Below, in pieces: positions 27,527-38,356 of a DNA stretch of 64,000 nt (positions are counted from its first letter, which is position 1; every line of letters starts with the position of its first letter). Below the pieces are notes generated by a model. That model ran no database searches. It was not told where the DNA came from and worked only from the letters and a program-made list of their open reading frames with translations. Where the stretch lies: the NCBI GenBank assembly GCA_963783335.1, contig CAWAND010000002.1:248001-312000 (forward strand), given 5' to 3'. The stretch is from CAWAND01 sp963783335. Lineage in GTDB: Bacteria > Chloroflexota > Anaerolineae > Anaerolineales > E44-bin32. The translations under genes and the position numbers were made by a program.

Positions 27527-28322
27527 GGCGGCCGATTTCGTCGTGGTTCAGGATATGTTCATGACCGAAACGGCCGAGCTGGCGGATGTGGTGCTGCCGG
27601 CCGCGTCCTTCGCCGAAGTTGACGGGACTTACACCAACTCCGAGCGCCGCGTCCAACGTGTGCGCAAGGCGGTTGACCCACCGGGCCAGGCCAGGCCGGA
27701 TTGGCAGATCGTGATGGATCTGACCAACCGCCTGGGCTACGAGGAGCACTACGATCACCCGTCCGAAATTTGGGACGAGGTCACCCTCAACACGCCCATC
27801 CTGGCCGGCATCAGCTACGAGCGTATCGAAGACATCGGTCTGCAGTGGCCGTGCCCCGATCCGCAACACCCGGGCACGCCGTTCCTGCATGCCGGATCTT
27901 TCGTGACTGACAAGGGCTACCTGCAGTGCGTACCGCATGTTCCCCCGGCGGAAGTGCCCGACGAGGAGTACCCGCTGATCCTGACCACCGGCCGCCGCCG
28001 CTCAACCTACCATACCGGCACCATGACTGGCCGGGCGGAGGGTTTCGACGTGCTGGTGCCGCATGAGTGGATCGAGGTCAGCCCGGCCGACGCGGAAGAA
28101 ATGGCGCTGGCCGACGGCGAAAACGTGGCCGTTGTCTCCCGTCGTGGGCGCGTCGAAATGCCCGTCAAGATCACCGATAAATCACCGCTGGGTGTGGTCT
28201 TCAGTTCGTTTCACTTCCCCCAGACGTCGGCGACCAACATGCTGACGTCGGAGTTCTACGACCCGATCACAGAGACGCCAGAATTCAAAGCCTGCGCGGT
28301 GCGAATCGAAAAGTTGGCCTGA
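27513..28322 (+). CDS. fdhA: Formate dehydrogenase alpha subunit, C-terminal part (frame-broken)
   Basis: This continues FdhA from A-L-E-A-A-D-F-V-V-V-Q-D-M-F, including the molybdopterin-binding T-E-T-A-E-L-A-D-V-V-L-P-A-A block and the C-terminal molydopterin dinucleotide-binding domain (L-T-T-G-R, Y-H-T-G-T-M-T-G-R-A, and the late S-S-F-H-F-P-Q-T-S-A-T-N-M-L-T). Dropping one base near 27515 joins it to the upstream part, giving about 901 residues, typical for NuoG-FdhA-type subunits. Both parts are well conserved, so an assembly indel is more likely than decay. Confidence 0.9.
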   Translation, partial: KRALEAADFVVVQDMFMTETAELADVVLPAASFAEVDGTYTNSERRVQRVRKAVDPPGQARPDWQIVMDLTNRLGYEEHYDHPSEIWDEVTLNTPILAGISYERIEDIGLQWPCPDPQHPGTPFLHAGSFVTDKGYLQCVPHVPPAEVPDEEYPLILTTGRRRSTYHTGTMTGRAEGFDVLVPHEWIEVSPADAEEMALADGENVAVVSRRGRVEMPVKITDKSPLGVVFSSFHFPQTSATNMLTSEFYDPITETPEFKACAVRIEKLA

Positions 28323-28341
28323 CTGAAGCGCTCCGGAACTC

Positions 28342-28377
28342 AAAGGCGGCTTGTGAAATGCTTCACAAGCCGCCTTT
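28342..28377. terminator. Bidirectional terminator hairpin containing Rex-like palindrome copy 4
   Basis: A perfect 16-bp stem (28342-28357 with 28362-28377) closes an ATGC loop between the convergent fdhA and molybdenum hydroxylase genes. Its loop-proximal part is TTGTGAAATGCTTCACAA (28351-28368), an exact TTGTGAA-N4-TTCACAA. TTTCTT follows on the plus side and TTTGAG on the minus side. Confidence 0.8.
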
Positions 28378-28447
28378 CTTGTTGCCAGTCGTGCTGCTCT
28401 CGGCGCGGAATTTCAAGAGCGCCAACGCCCGGCGAGCCGATATCGGG

Positions 28448-31237
28448 TCAGGCTTTGGCTTCAGAGGCTCTTTCCAGGAGCTGGCGAGCCAGCCAATCCT
28501 GGTCCACCGGAAGCGTGCGGACACGCACGCCGCAGGCGTTGTAGATGGCGTTGGTGATGGCCGGGGTGGTGGCGATGCTGCTGATCTCGCCCACGCCCTT
28601 TGCGCCGTAGGGGCCATCTGCGGAGGGGTCCTCTACGGCGATGGCCACGATCTGGGGCGTGTGGACGATGGATGGCATCCGGTAGCGGGCCAGGCGGTCG
28701 CTGAACACCAAGCCGTCTTCCATGATGAATTCCTCGGTAAGCGCGTTGCCCAGACCCATCATGATGCCGCCTTCGATCTGCCCCTGCAGCCCGAGCGGGT
28801 TGATCACTTTGCCGACATCGGTGGCGGCGATGACCTGCAGGACCCGGACCTCGCCCGTATCGGTGTCCACCTCGACCTCCGTTGCCTGGGCGGCGAAGGA
28901 GAAGGCGAAGTGCATATCGCCACCCTGTCCCAGCGGCTGGGTTTCCGGCGCCCAATACTCATACAAGGCCTTGGGCTCGCGGCCCTCGGCTTTCATCATC
29001 CCGACCACGTCGCCCATCGGCACCTTATGGCCGTTCACCTGGGCCAGCCCTTCTATGAAGCGGATCTCTTGAGGGGGCTTGTCATAGCGCTCGGCCAGCG
29101 TGGCCGCCATCGACTCTCTAAGGGCCACAGCCGCCATTCGGGCGGCGTTGCCGGTTACAAAGGTTTGGCGTGATGCGGTCGTCGGGCCGCCGTCGGGGGT
29201 CAAATCGGTGTCCGACAGCAGCACCCGGACCTGCCCAATCGGCAGCGCCAGCTCTTCGGCGGTGATCATCTGAAGCACGGTCACCAGTCCCTGGCCGATT
29301 TCGGCGGCTGAACTGCGGACTTCGGCCGTGCCGTCGGCATAGATTTCCACTTCGGCCGACGATTTGTCGGGAGCGCCGCCGCCGAGGCCGGTGTTCTTGT
29401 AGACAGCCGAGATGCCCCATGCCCGAACCTTGCCTGGGGCGCCTTCGACTGGAGCGGCAGCGAATGGGTCCCGCCCGGCAGTCCGGCGACGGACCTCTTC
29501 TTCAACCTTGTCCAGGCAGGCGACCAAGCCGGCGCTTTCGCGCAGCACTTGACCGGTGTTGGTGGTCGAACCTACCCGCAGCGCGTTCTTTCGTCGAAAC
29601 TCGAAGGGATCCATGCCGAGCTGGCTGGCCAACTCATCCACCGTGGACTCGACAGCAAAGGCAGACTGGGTCACGCCGAAGCCACGGAAGGCACCGGCGG
29701 GCGGATTGTTGGTGTACATGGCGTAACAATCGGCCTTCACGTGGGGGATGACATAGGGTCCGGCGGAGTGTGTTGTGGCCCGCGTCATCACCTTTTCACC
29801 AAGCGAGGCGTAAGCGCCGGTGTCCCCATACAGCTCTGATTCGGCCGCCAGCAGATTGCCCTCACGGTCGCTTCCTAGGCGCACGCGGATCTGGGTGGCG
29901 TGGCGTTTGGGGTGGACCAGCAGGCTCTCGTGTCGGTCCCACAGGATCTTGACCGGCCGGCCGGTGGCCTTGGCCAGCAGGGCAGCGTGAATCTGGCCGG
30001 CGATGTCTTCCTTGCCGCCGAAGCCGCCGCCGATCAGGGTGCCGACGATGCGCACTTGCTCTTCGGGAACCGCCAGGCAGCGGGCGACTTGTGACCGGTC
30101 GGCGTAGGGTATCTGTGAGCCGACGTGAATCTCAATCCGGCCATCATCGGTAATGCGGGCCAGGCTGCACTCGGGCTCGATGTAAGCCTGCTCGGTGGTT
30201 GCCGTGTGGAACAGGCCGTCCACCACCACCTCCGCCTGGGCAAACGCGTCTTCCACGTCGCCCTTGCGCACTTTGATGTGCTTGAGCAGGTTTCCCTTCT
30301 CGTGAATCTTGGGGGAATCTTCGCTGCGTGCCTGCACCGGATCGGAGACCACCGGAAGCTCTTCGTATTCGGCCTTGATCAGGCGCAGCGCTTGATCGGC
30401 GATTTCCGGTGTGTCGGCCGCCACGATGGCGACCGTGTCTCCAACGTAGCGCACGCGCTCTCCGATACCGACCATGGCCGGCCAATCGTAGGTCACCAGA
30501 CCGTGATTGTGCTCGCCGGGAATGTCTTCGGCGGTGAGCACGCTGTGCACCCCGTCGAGGGCGCGGGCGGCCTTCACGTCGAGCCCGGTGAGAATTCCGT
30601 GCGGGACGGCCGACCTAAGCGCTCGTCCGAACAGCATGCCGGGGAATGTGAAGTCGTCGGCGAACTTGGCGGCGCCGGTGACCTTGGCCACGGCGTCCGG
30701 GCGGGTCACAGTGTGCCCGACCACTTTCGTGTCATCCGAGGCCGCCTTCGGTGGGCTGGCGACGGGTTCGCCGGTCTCCAGACTGTGACCGGCGGCCTGA
30801 ACGGCGCCGATGATCGTCGGGTAGCCAGCACAGCGACAAAGGGTGTCTTTCAAGGCGTGGCGAATATCATCTTCTGACGCATCCGGCTTGTGGTTCAGCA
30901 GGGCGTATGAGGTCATGATTTGGCCCGGGATGCAGAAACCACATTGGACGGCGCCGTACTCGACGAAGGATTCCTGCAGCGGATGGAGTTGGCCATCCTT
31001 TTCCAGCCCTTCAATCGTAGTCAGCTCGCAGCCATCTACCCGCGCCGTCGGCAGTCGGCAGGAGAGCACGGCTTCTCCGTCGATGACCACGGTGCAGCTT
31101 CCGCACTCGAGTTCGTCGCACCCGACTTTGGTGCCTGTCAGCCCGAGCCGCAAGCGCAGCGTGTCCGAAAGCATTTCGCCCGGATCGGGTGCCAGCTCAA
31201 CCCATTCCCCGTTCAATTTGAAGCGGATAGTATCCAT
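28448..31237 (-). CDS. Xanthine dehydrogenase-family molybdenum hydroxylase, fused [2Fe-2S] and Mo subunits
   Basis: In this 929-residue protein, residues about 1-160 are the [2Fe-2S] subunit: the plant-type cluster C-D-E-L-E-C-G-S-C ... C and the second cluster C-G-F-C-I-P-G-Q ... C-R-C-A-G-Y. The rest is the molybdopterin subunit with G-G-G-F-G-G-K-E, A-F-R-G-F-G-V-T-Q and the active-site Glu in G-V-G-E-I near the C-terminus. It hydroxylates a heterocycle or aldehyde. ATG 31237 has GGGAGGG upstream. The FAD subunit gene lies immediately upstream, and a purine/nucleoside-type importer precedes that, so a purine substrate is likely but not proven. Confidence 0.9.
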   Translation of the reverse strand: MDTIRFKLNGEWVELAPDPGEMLSDTLRLRLGLTGTKVGCDELECGSCTVVIDGEAVLSCRLPTARVDGCELTTIEGLEKDGQLHPLQESFVEYGAVQCGFCIPGQIMTSYALLNHKPDASEDDIRHALKDTLCRCAGYPTIIGAVQAAGHSLETGEPVASPPKAASDDTKVVGHTVTRPDAVAKVTGAAKFADDFTFPGMLFGRALRSAVPHGILTGLDVKAARALDGVHSVLTAEDIPGEHNHGLVTYDWPAMVGIGERVRYVGDTVAIVAADTPEIADQALRLIKAEYEELPVVSDPVQARSEDSPKIHEKGNLLKHIKVRKGDVEDAFAQAEVVVDGLFHTATTEQAYIEPECSLARITDDGRIEIHVGSQIPYADRSQVARCLAVPEEQVRIVGTLIGGGFGGKEDIAGQIHAALLAKATGRPVKILWDRHESLLVHPKRHATQIRVRLGSDREGNLLAAESELYGDTGAYASLGEKVMTRATTHSAGPYVIPHVKADCYAMYTNNPPAGAFRGFGVTQSAFAVESTVDELASQLGMDPFEFRRKNALRVGSTTNTGQVLRESAGLVACLDKVEEEVRRRTAGRDPFAAAPVEGAPGKVRAWGISAVYKNTGLGGGAPDKSSAEVEIYADGTAEVRSSAAEIGQGLVTVLQMITAEELALPIGQVRVLLSDTDLTPDGGPTTASRQTFVTGNAARMAAVALRESMAATLAERYDKPPQEIRFIEGLAQVNGHKVPMGDVVGMMKAEGREPKALYEYWAPETQPLGQGGDMHFAFSFAAQATEVEVDTDTGEVRVLQVIAATDVGKVINPLGLQGQIEGGIMMGLGNALTEEFIMEDGLVFSDRLARYRMPSIVHTPQIVAIAVEDPSADGPYGAKGVGEISSIATTPAITNAIYNACGVRVRTLPVDQDWLARQLLERASEAKA

Positions 31238-31280
31238 TTCGCCCTCCCTACCAGTTGCTAGCGACCAATGTCCCCAAGTG

Positions 31281-32183
31281 TTACGCCTCTTGGATGCGAA
31301 GCGGCAGCGCCCGCGAATGAGCGGTGCTGATCGTCCGCTCAAGCAGAACACCGGTCAGATGACATCGATAGTCAGCCGTGGCACGGTGCGGGCTGGTTCG
31401 AAGATGCGCCTCGTCAAGCAGGGCGGCCCGAGCAGCGGCCAGCGACTCTGGATTGAACGGTTTGCCCCTCAGGGCCTCTTCGGCTCCCCGCGCTCGAAGA
31501 GGACGCGGGCCGGCCGGGCCGATGGCCAGGTGAATGTCGTCGACAACGCCTTCTGGCGTGCAGCGAATCCAGCAGGCCATGTTGAGTATGGCGATTGCCA
31601 CCCCCTGAGGCCGCATCACACGCTGGAAAGCGGAGGCCTCGTAGTCCCCCAGCTTGGGGAACCGGAAGGCGACGATCACCACGGAGTCTCGGTCAAATGA
31701 CGGCTCACCCGGTCCCTGAAACAGCGTTTCAACCGGGACCCATTCGACGCCGGCAGGGCTCGCCAATTGGGCTTCGGCGTTCATGGCCAGCAGTGCGATG
31801 GTGCCGTCTCCCGCCGGCAGCGCATGGGCCACATTGCCCCCAAGCGTGGCCACCGACCGTACCTGTGGGCCGCCGATGAGTTCGCTGGCCTCGGCCAGGG
31901 CCATGGCGTGCGAGCGGATGAGAGGGTGTTGGACAAGCTTGCGCAGGGGAATAGCGGCGCCCAGCGTGATTCCGTCCTCTGTTTCCTGTACGATGTTCAT
32001 TTCGGGCACGCCGGAGATATCGACCAAACGCTGGACGGGCGGATGCCGGCCCTGGTCGATGTCGAGCAGCAGGTCGGTTCCGCCGGCGATGAGGCGGGCC
32101 ACGCCAGACGAGCTGGTCAGGGCCTCTACCGCGCCTTCGACCGTCTTGGGACGCAAATACTCGTCACATAGCTTTGTCATCAT
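31281..32183 (-). CDS. FAD-binding subunit of xanthine dehydrogenase-family hydroxylase
   Basis: This 300-residue CoxM/XdhB-type subunit has the two FAD motifs A-G-G-T-D-L-L near residue 33 and T-L-G-G-N-V-A-H-A near residue 112, plus the C-terminal CO-dehydrogenase flavoprotein domain. It takes electrons from the [2Fe-2S] clusters of the fused subunit encoded 43 bases downstream and passes them to NAD+ or another acceptor. Confidence 0.9.
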   Translation of the reverse strand: MMTKLCDEYLRPKTVEGAVEALTSSSGVARLIAGGTDLLLDIDQGRHPPVQRLVDISGVPEMNIVQETEDGITLGAAIPLRKLVQHPLIRSHAMALAEASELIGGPQVRSVATLGGNVAHALPAGDGTIALLAMNAEAQLASPAGVEWVPVETLFQGPGEPSFDRDSVVIVAFRFPKLGDYEASAFQRVMRPQGVAIAILNMACWIRCTPEGVVDDIHLAIGPAGPRPLRARGAEEALRGKPFNPESLAAARAALLDEAHLRTSPHRATADYRCHLTGVLLERTISTAHSRALPLRIQEA

Positions 32184-32219
32184 GTGTTTTCCGCAATTTT
32201 GGGGACCGGTGGCACTTAT

Positions 32220-32242
32220 CGACGAGTAGGGGGTACTCGACG
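32220..32242. repeat. Inverted repeat upstream of the hydroxylase operon
   Basis: CGACGAGTA and TACTCGACG flank GGGGG, with eight of nine positions complementary. It is 37 bases upstream of the FAD-subunit ATG, a position suited to an operator. A nested repeat (GAGTT...AACTC around GACCG...CGGTC) follows at 32252-32288. Confidence 0.4.
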
Positions 32243-32312
32243 CCGCCCCGTGAGTTTTCAGGGCGACCGCCGGCCCGGTCGTTAACTCATTGTAGCAGAC
32301 GCAGGTCTCGTG

Positions 32313-32330
32313 GACAACCGGGCCCGGTTG

Positions 32331-32332
<2 letters not shown>
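32313..32332. repeat. Perfect 20-bp palindrome at the transporter gene end
   Basis: GACAACCGGGCCCGGTTGTC is perfectly self-complementary and overlaps the stop codon of the BMP-type ATPase gene. It may act as a terminator stem, or as an operator for the hydroxylase genes downstream. Confidence 0.45.
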
Positions 32333-33917
<1,585 letters not shown>

Positions 33918-33978
33918 GTTTCGCCTTTCCACCCCGTGTCGCCAGATCCAAAGCCTCGATCGTCTCGAAGATGTGGCA

Positions 33979-34008
33979 GAAGGGAGGGGCCTTCAGGCCC
34001 CTCCCTTC
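33979..34008 (-). terminator. Intra-operon hairpin after the BMP lipoprotein gene
   Basis: A 14-bp perfect stem, GAAGGGAGGGGCCT with AGGCCCCTCCCTTC, lies between the binding-lipoprotein and ATPase genes. Such hairpins often make binding-protein mRNA more abundant than that of the membrane components. No strong T tract follows, so partial termination or mRNA protection is likely. Confidence 0.6.
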
Positions 34009-34024
34009 AAACTTTCGGTGCGTC

Positions 34025-35050
34025 TTACTGCGCCGGCAGATTGATGGTGATGCTGCCGTCGCTGATTCCGGAAATGGTCTGATCAGCTGCCGCCTTGACA
34101 TCGGCCGGGAGCTGGTAGTCCGGGTTGAACTCGATCACCTCGCCGCCGTTCTTGAGATTGATGGCGAAGGACTTCCCACCCAGGGTGCCGCTCTTGACCA
34201 GGGGGATGATCTCGTTCAGGACGACTTCCCAGTGATAGACCTGGCTGGCCACGACGACGCTCGATCCGAGCGAGGTCTGGTTAGCCTGCGTGCCAAACCA
34301 CGGGACATTGTTGTCCTTGGCAACGCCGATGGCACCGGTCACCATTTGGGCCGTGCCGGTCAGGACGTCGGCGCCGGCGTTGACCTCGGTCGTGGCGGCC
34401 TGGGAGGCCAGGCCGACATCACTGAAGGAGCCGGTCCAGGTGGTCTTGACTTCGCCACTAGAGTTGGTGTCATTGAAGCCGGCTGTGAAACCGTCCACGT
34501 ACAGCTTGGCGTCACCGGTTTCGATCGGGCCGACAACACCCGCAACGCCGCTCTTGGAAAGCATGGCAGCCATCACGCCGTTGACATAGCCGCCCTCTTC
34601 GGAGCGCGCTTCATAGGCGAAGACGTTGTTGATGCCCTTGTCAGTGAACGTATCGACCGTCGTGCCCCAGGCGAAGCTGGTGTCGGGGAAGTCAGGTGCG
34701 ATGGTCTCCAACGAGCTGCCGTACTGCGAGCCGTGGGCAATCACCAGATCGTAACCCTGAGAGGCATAATCGCGGATGGCGGCTGCGGCATCGTCGACAA
34801 CAAACGTGTTATCCGAATACTTGAATTCGAAGTTGTCGGGGCCCATCTGCTGTTGGACGAGGGTCAGCGCGTCATACATGCTTTGGCTAAAAGCGGCGTC
34901 GTTGATAGCACTCGGCATGACGACGGCAACCTTGAAGGGTTGCGCTGCGGCCTGCGTCGCAGGTGCGGCCGTCGGCGCGGCACCACCACAGGCGGTGAGC
35001 CCGATGGCGGCGACCAGGACGAACACGAACAAAATGGAACTCTTTCTCAT
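34025..35050 (-). CDS. BMP-family (PnrA/Med-like) substrate-binding lipoprotein
   Basis: This 341-residue protein has a lipoprotein signal ending G-L-T-A-C (Cys21) and an Ala/Pro/Thr linker. The periplasmic-binding fold carries the family motifs I-N-D-A-A-F-S-Q-S-M near residue 55 and A-Y-E-A-R-S-E-E-G-G-Y-V-N-G near residue 145. Characterised BMP proteins bind purine nucleosides or related compounds, which fits the adjacent xanthine dehydrogenase-type enzyme. Confidence 0.9.
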   Translation of the reverse strand: MRKSSILFVFVLVAAIGLTACGGAAPTAAPATQAAAQPFKVAVVMPSAINDAAFSQSMYDALTLVQQQMGPDNFEFKYSDNTFVVDDAAAAIRDYASQGYDLVIAHGSQYGSSLETIAPDFPDTSFAWGTTVDTFTDKGINNVFAYEARSEEGGYVNGVMAAMLSKSGVAGVVGPIETGDAKLYVDGFTAGFNDTNSSGEVKTTWTGSFSDVGLASQAATTEVNAGADVLTGTAQMVTGAIGVAKDNNVPWFGTQANQTSLGSSVVVASQVYHWEVVLNEIIPLVKSGTLGGKSFAINLKNGGEVIEFNPDYQLPADVKAAADQTISGISDGSITINLPAQ

Positions 35051-35160
35051 GGGGTCCTCCTTTGAAGGACGAAACTCACGTACTCCGTGTTTGGGATGGT
35101 GATGTTCCTCTGATTAGACGTCGGCCATTGCCTCCTTAGGTGCGGGTGGTCTCAGCGAGT

Positions 35161-37236
35161 TCAGCTCTCGCCTCGCTCATAGGTCTTCGTCAGCGCAGCC
35201 GGTTGGTTGACTCGGCGTACGGCGAAGATCAGTGCCAGGATGGTCAGGACGTAAGGCATCATGACCGCAAAGTCGGATGGGATGGGCAGATTGGCGACCT
35301 GAACCCAGTTCTGCAGGGCATTGACCGTGCTGAAGAGCAGCGATCCTCCCAGCACGCCCCACGGGCTCCAACCGCCGAAGTACACCAGGGCCACAGCGAT
35401 GAAGCCCATGCCGGAGGTCAGATTCTGTTGAAAGACATTGAGTAGAGCAATCGACAGCGAAGCTCCGGCGATTCCGGACATCAGTCCCCCGAAGGTCACG
35501 CTCAAGTAACGCACCATGTTCACACTGACGCCCAGAGAATCGGCGGCGGCCGGATTCTGGCCGACCGACTTGATCATCAAGCCCCAGGTGGTCTTGTTGA
35601 TCACCAGCCAGGCGATCGGCACAAGCAGGTAGGCGCCGTAGACCAGCAGGTTGTGTTTGAAGAACAGCTGCCCCAAGTATGGGATTTGGGACAGCACGGG
35701 AATGGGCAGGGATGGGAATCCGTTCACCGTGGCGACCCTTCCGAGCATCTTCTGGAAGAGCAGATCGCTCATGCCAAGCCCAAACAAATACACGCCGATC
35801 CCGCTGATTCCCTGCTCAGCTTTGAGGGTGACGCTGATGAAAGCCATGGCCAGGCCCATGGCGGCGCCGACGACAATGGCCGCCAGGAGCCCCAGCCATA
35901 AGTTGCCGGTGGTCAGAGCGACATAGAATGCGGCAAAGGCGCCCATGAGCATGATCCCCTCAACGCCAAGGTTGAGCACGCCGCTCAGTTGGCCGAAGGT
36001 CTCACCGATGGTGGCATAGAGATAGGGCGTCGCCAGGCGAATACCCGAGGCCGCGATTCCGACAAGCACCGCCGGGGTTAGAAAGTCGCTCACGATTCGG
36101 CCGCCTCTCCGTCCATTGTCAACCGCGATTTCAAGCGGCGTCTGGGCCAGCTCCTCCCGGGCCGCGATGCGGCGTCGCCAAATCTCACTGGCGACCACGA
36201 ACACCACCACCAGTCCGTTGAGCGCGGTGATCAAAGCCGTCGGAACCTGGACTACACGCTGCATCTTGTTGGCGCCCACAATGAGCGCGCCGAAGATAAC
36301 GGAAGCCGGAATCGAACCCAGGGGATGAAGCTGTCCGAAGAGCGCCGCCACAATGCCGTTGAAGCCCGCACCCCCGGTGAAGCCCGTCGCCGAACCGTCG
36401 GTAAACAAGCGGTGGTTGACGCCGATCACCTGGGTCACTCCCGCCAGGCCGGCCAACGCCCCGGCAAGAATCATGGCCAAGGCGGCGTAGCGCTCGACGC
36501 GGATGCCTGCCCGCCGGGATGCCTGCGGGTTGAGTCCGACCGCCCGGATGCGATAACCCCAGGTCGTCCGCCACAAGAGCACCCACGCCAGGATGGCCAC
36601 GACCACCGCCAGGCCGACACCCAAATTGAGCCTGGTCGGAGCCAGGCGCGGCAGGAAGCTGGCCGCCGGCAGTTGCGCTGTTTGGGGAATGTAGGACTTC
36701 TGTTGGATTTGGACCGGATCCATGATCGGCCCACTCAGCAGGAAGTTCATCAGTTGGACGGCGATGCCGTTCATCATGATTGTGGTCAGAATCTCATTCA
36801 CGTTGAGGTAGGCCTTGAGGATGCCGGGGACGGTGCCCCACACGGCGCCCGCCAGGAAGCCGGCCATCAGGCACAACGGAATGAGCGCCCAGCTCGGCCA
36901 AGTTGGCAGGGAGAGGGCGGCGATTGTGCCCGCCAGGGCGCCGACCACCATCTGGCCCTCGCCACCGATGTTGATCATTCCCCCGCGAAAAGCGATGCAG
37001 ATTCCTGCACCGACGAACAGCAGGGGTGTGGCTTTGACGATCGTGTCTGCGAAGGAATTGAGGCTTCCGAAGGCCCCCTGTATCAGGGCGGCATAGGCCT
37101 CCAGGGGGTTGGCCCCCAATATGGCGAGCATGATGGCGCCGATAACAAAGGCGGCGGCGGCCGCCAAAAACGGGACCAGCGAGCGCAGCCAATACTGGGT
37201 CAATAACCATTCTCGGACTTGGCCGAAAAAACTCAT
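35161..37236 (-). CDS. Fused BMP-type ABC permease (two BPD_transp_2 domains in one chain)
   Basis: In this 691-residue membrane protein, residues about 1-350 match YufP/NupP-type permeases (F-R-G-G-M-I-N-I-G-G-E-G-Q near residue 85). Residues about 385-691 match YufQ/NupQ-type permeases (L-N-L-G-V-E-G-I-M-L-M-G-A near residue 420). The two halves are usually separate genes; here the frame is continuous through a linker of about 40 residues. It is the first gene of a permease, lipoprotein, ATPase operon. Confidence 0.9.
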   Translation of the reverse strand: MSFFGQVREWLLTQYWLRSLVPFLAAAAAFVIGAIMLAILGANPLEAYAALIQGAFGSLNSFADTIVKATPLLFVGAGICIAFRGGMINIGGEGQMVVGALAGTIAALSLPTWPSWALIPLCLMAGFLAGAVWGTVPGILKAYLNVNEILTTIMMNGIAVQLMNFLLSGPIMDPVQIQQKSYIPQTAQLPAASFLPRLAPTRLNLGVGLAVVVAILAWVLLWRTTWGYRIRAVGLNPQASRRAGIRVERYAALAMILAGALAGLAGVTQVIGVNHRLFTDGSATGFTGGAGFNGIVAALFGQLHPLGSIPASVIFGALIVGANKMQRVVQVPTALITALNGLVVVFVVASEIWRRRIAAREELAQTPLEIAVDNGRRGGRIVSDFLTPAVLVGIAASGIRLATPYLYATIGETFGQLSGVLNLGVEGIMLMGAFAAFYVALTTGNLWLGLLAAIVVGAAMGLAMAFISVTLKAEQGISGIGVYLFGLGMSDLLFQKMLGRVATVNGFPSLPIPVLSQIPYLGQLFFKHNLLVYGAYLLVPIAWLVINKTTWGLMIKSVGQNPAAADSLGVSVNMVRYLSVTFGGLMSGIAGASLSIALLNVFQQNLTSGMGFIAVALVYFGGWSPWGVLGGSLLFSTVNALQNWVQVANLPIPSDFAVMMPYVLTILALIFAVRRVNQPAALTKTYERGES

Positions 37237-37842
37237 TCAGTCTCCAGAAACGCGTCGATTCGATGGTTAGGGCAATGTCGCGCGCCGGAGCACTCCGGCT
37301 GACGCCTCCAAGTTCCATGGTCCCGGCTTCTGCCAGGTCTGTTGAGCGGTCAGGTAGGGAAAGTAGCTGATGATTTTGCTGTTCGGGTCAGTCGGAAAAG
37401 TGGTGGGGCACAACTTCAACGCCTGCCGGACCGTGGCTTGAGCCGGCCTGGTGAGGGCGGATGGGTTATCGGCTGTGCAATCGAGCATAGTCTTTGCCCT
37501 TGATCCGTGTCTGCGCCACCAAGGCGGGGCGGCTGGAATCGGGCGCCGGAGAACGGGCTTCCCCGGCCACCGGTCGGGCGTGAACAGTGCAGAGTATAGG
37601 CCGAGGGAGCCAGGCTTGCTAGTGTCAAATGTCAGACAATACGGCCTGTGGGCCGGGACGAAGGGCGAAATCGGCGCCGGCTGGACTCGAGTGGTGTGGC
37701 AGGCAAGCCAGCCAGCCGTTGGTTTGCTCAACAGGCGTGTTGGGAGCGAGGCACCCGGGGGTGGCAAGTTCCCCCCCGCCGATTCGCGGGTATGATCAAG
37801 CTGAAGGCCGGCGAGGAAACGATGTTTACCTGGGAGGGAGAC
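37237..37842. other. Intergenic region between BMP operon and VOC gene
   Basis: This 606-base divergent spacer shows no supported gene or RNA. It must contain the promoters of the importer operon and of the VOC protein. Reading frames on either strand across it lack recognisable motifs. Confidence 0.35.
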
Positions 37843-38220
37843 ATGCTCAAAGAAGCGCTGGTGTTTGCGTCCATACCGGTGGTCGACCTGGAGGAGGCCA
37901 AGGCGTTCTATGGGGAGATCCTGGGCCTGACGCTTGCGGAAACGCCCCACGAAACCGTGGCGATCTACGAAGGCGGAAAAGGGACTCGCCTGCTCGTCTA
38001 TTCGCGTCCGACCCCCACCAAGGCGGACCACACGGCGGCGGGTTTCATGGTTTCGGATCTTGAGGCAGCCGTCGACGATCTGGCGGCCAAGGGGGTCGAG
38101 TTCGAGCGCTACGATTTGCCTGGGGTCACATTTGACGAACGTGGCATCGCCAGCATGGGCCCCAATCGGACCGCCTGGTTCAAAGATCCGGCGGGAAACA
38201 CGCTCTCGCTCAACGCCTGA
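37843..38220 (+). CDS. VOC-superfamily (glyoxalase/bleomycin-resistance-like) protein
   Basis: This 125-residue protein has two beta-alpha-beta-beta-beta modules. It has the S-I-P-V-V-D-L-E-E-A-K-A-F-Y start, G-L in the second strand, a central F-M-V-S-D-L-E-A-A-V repeat, and the closing F-K-D-P-A-G-N-T-L-S-L motif. The family binds a divalent metal and acts on diverse small molecules; no substrate can be assigned. ATG 37843 follows GGGAGG at five bases; ATG 37822 and 37792 are also in frame. Confidence 0.85.
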   Translation: MLKEALVFASIPVVDLEEAKAFYGEILGLTLAETPHETVAIYEGGKGTRLLVYSRPTPTKADHTAAGFMVSDLEAAVDDLAAKGVEFERYDLPGVTFDERGIASMGPNRTAWFKDPAGNTLSLNA

Positions 38221-38301
38221 GGCGTTGGTCACCCGGGCCAACTCAGGGTCGTGAGCCAAGCAAGGAAGTGGCCAGTCGGCCATCCCCTAGGTTACCAATC
38301 C

Positions 38302-38323
38302 ATTTGTGACAAATGTCACAAAT
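38302..38323. repeat. Extended Rex/CRP-like palindrome, copy 5
   Basis: ATTTGTGACA and TGTCACAAAT flank a central AA, making a perfect 10+2+10 palindrome with the TTGTGA-N6-TCACAA core (38304-38321). It lies between two convergent genes, where a promoter operator would be unexpected. Confidence 0.6.
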
Positions 38324-38356
38324 AGACCTGGCCCGGGCGCGTAATCCCTCAGAGAC

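Noticed and set aside
30125..30877. Plus-strand open frame opposite the molybdenum hydroxylase gene
   Set aside because: A shadow of the conserved minus-strand gene, without a ribosome site or recognisable domains.
37267..38283. Minus-strand open frame of 338 codons across the VOC gene and upstream spacer
   Set aside because: Its composition is that of a shadow frame, and it overlaps a well-supported VOC gene.
38304..38321. matS or parS chromosome-segregation site
   Set aside because: GTGAC-N4-GTCAC is one base longer than the matS form, and parS has the opposite half-site order (TTTCAC-GTGAAA).
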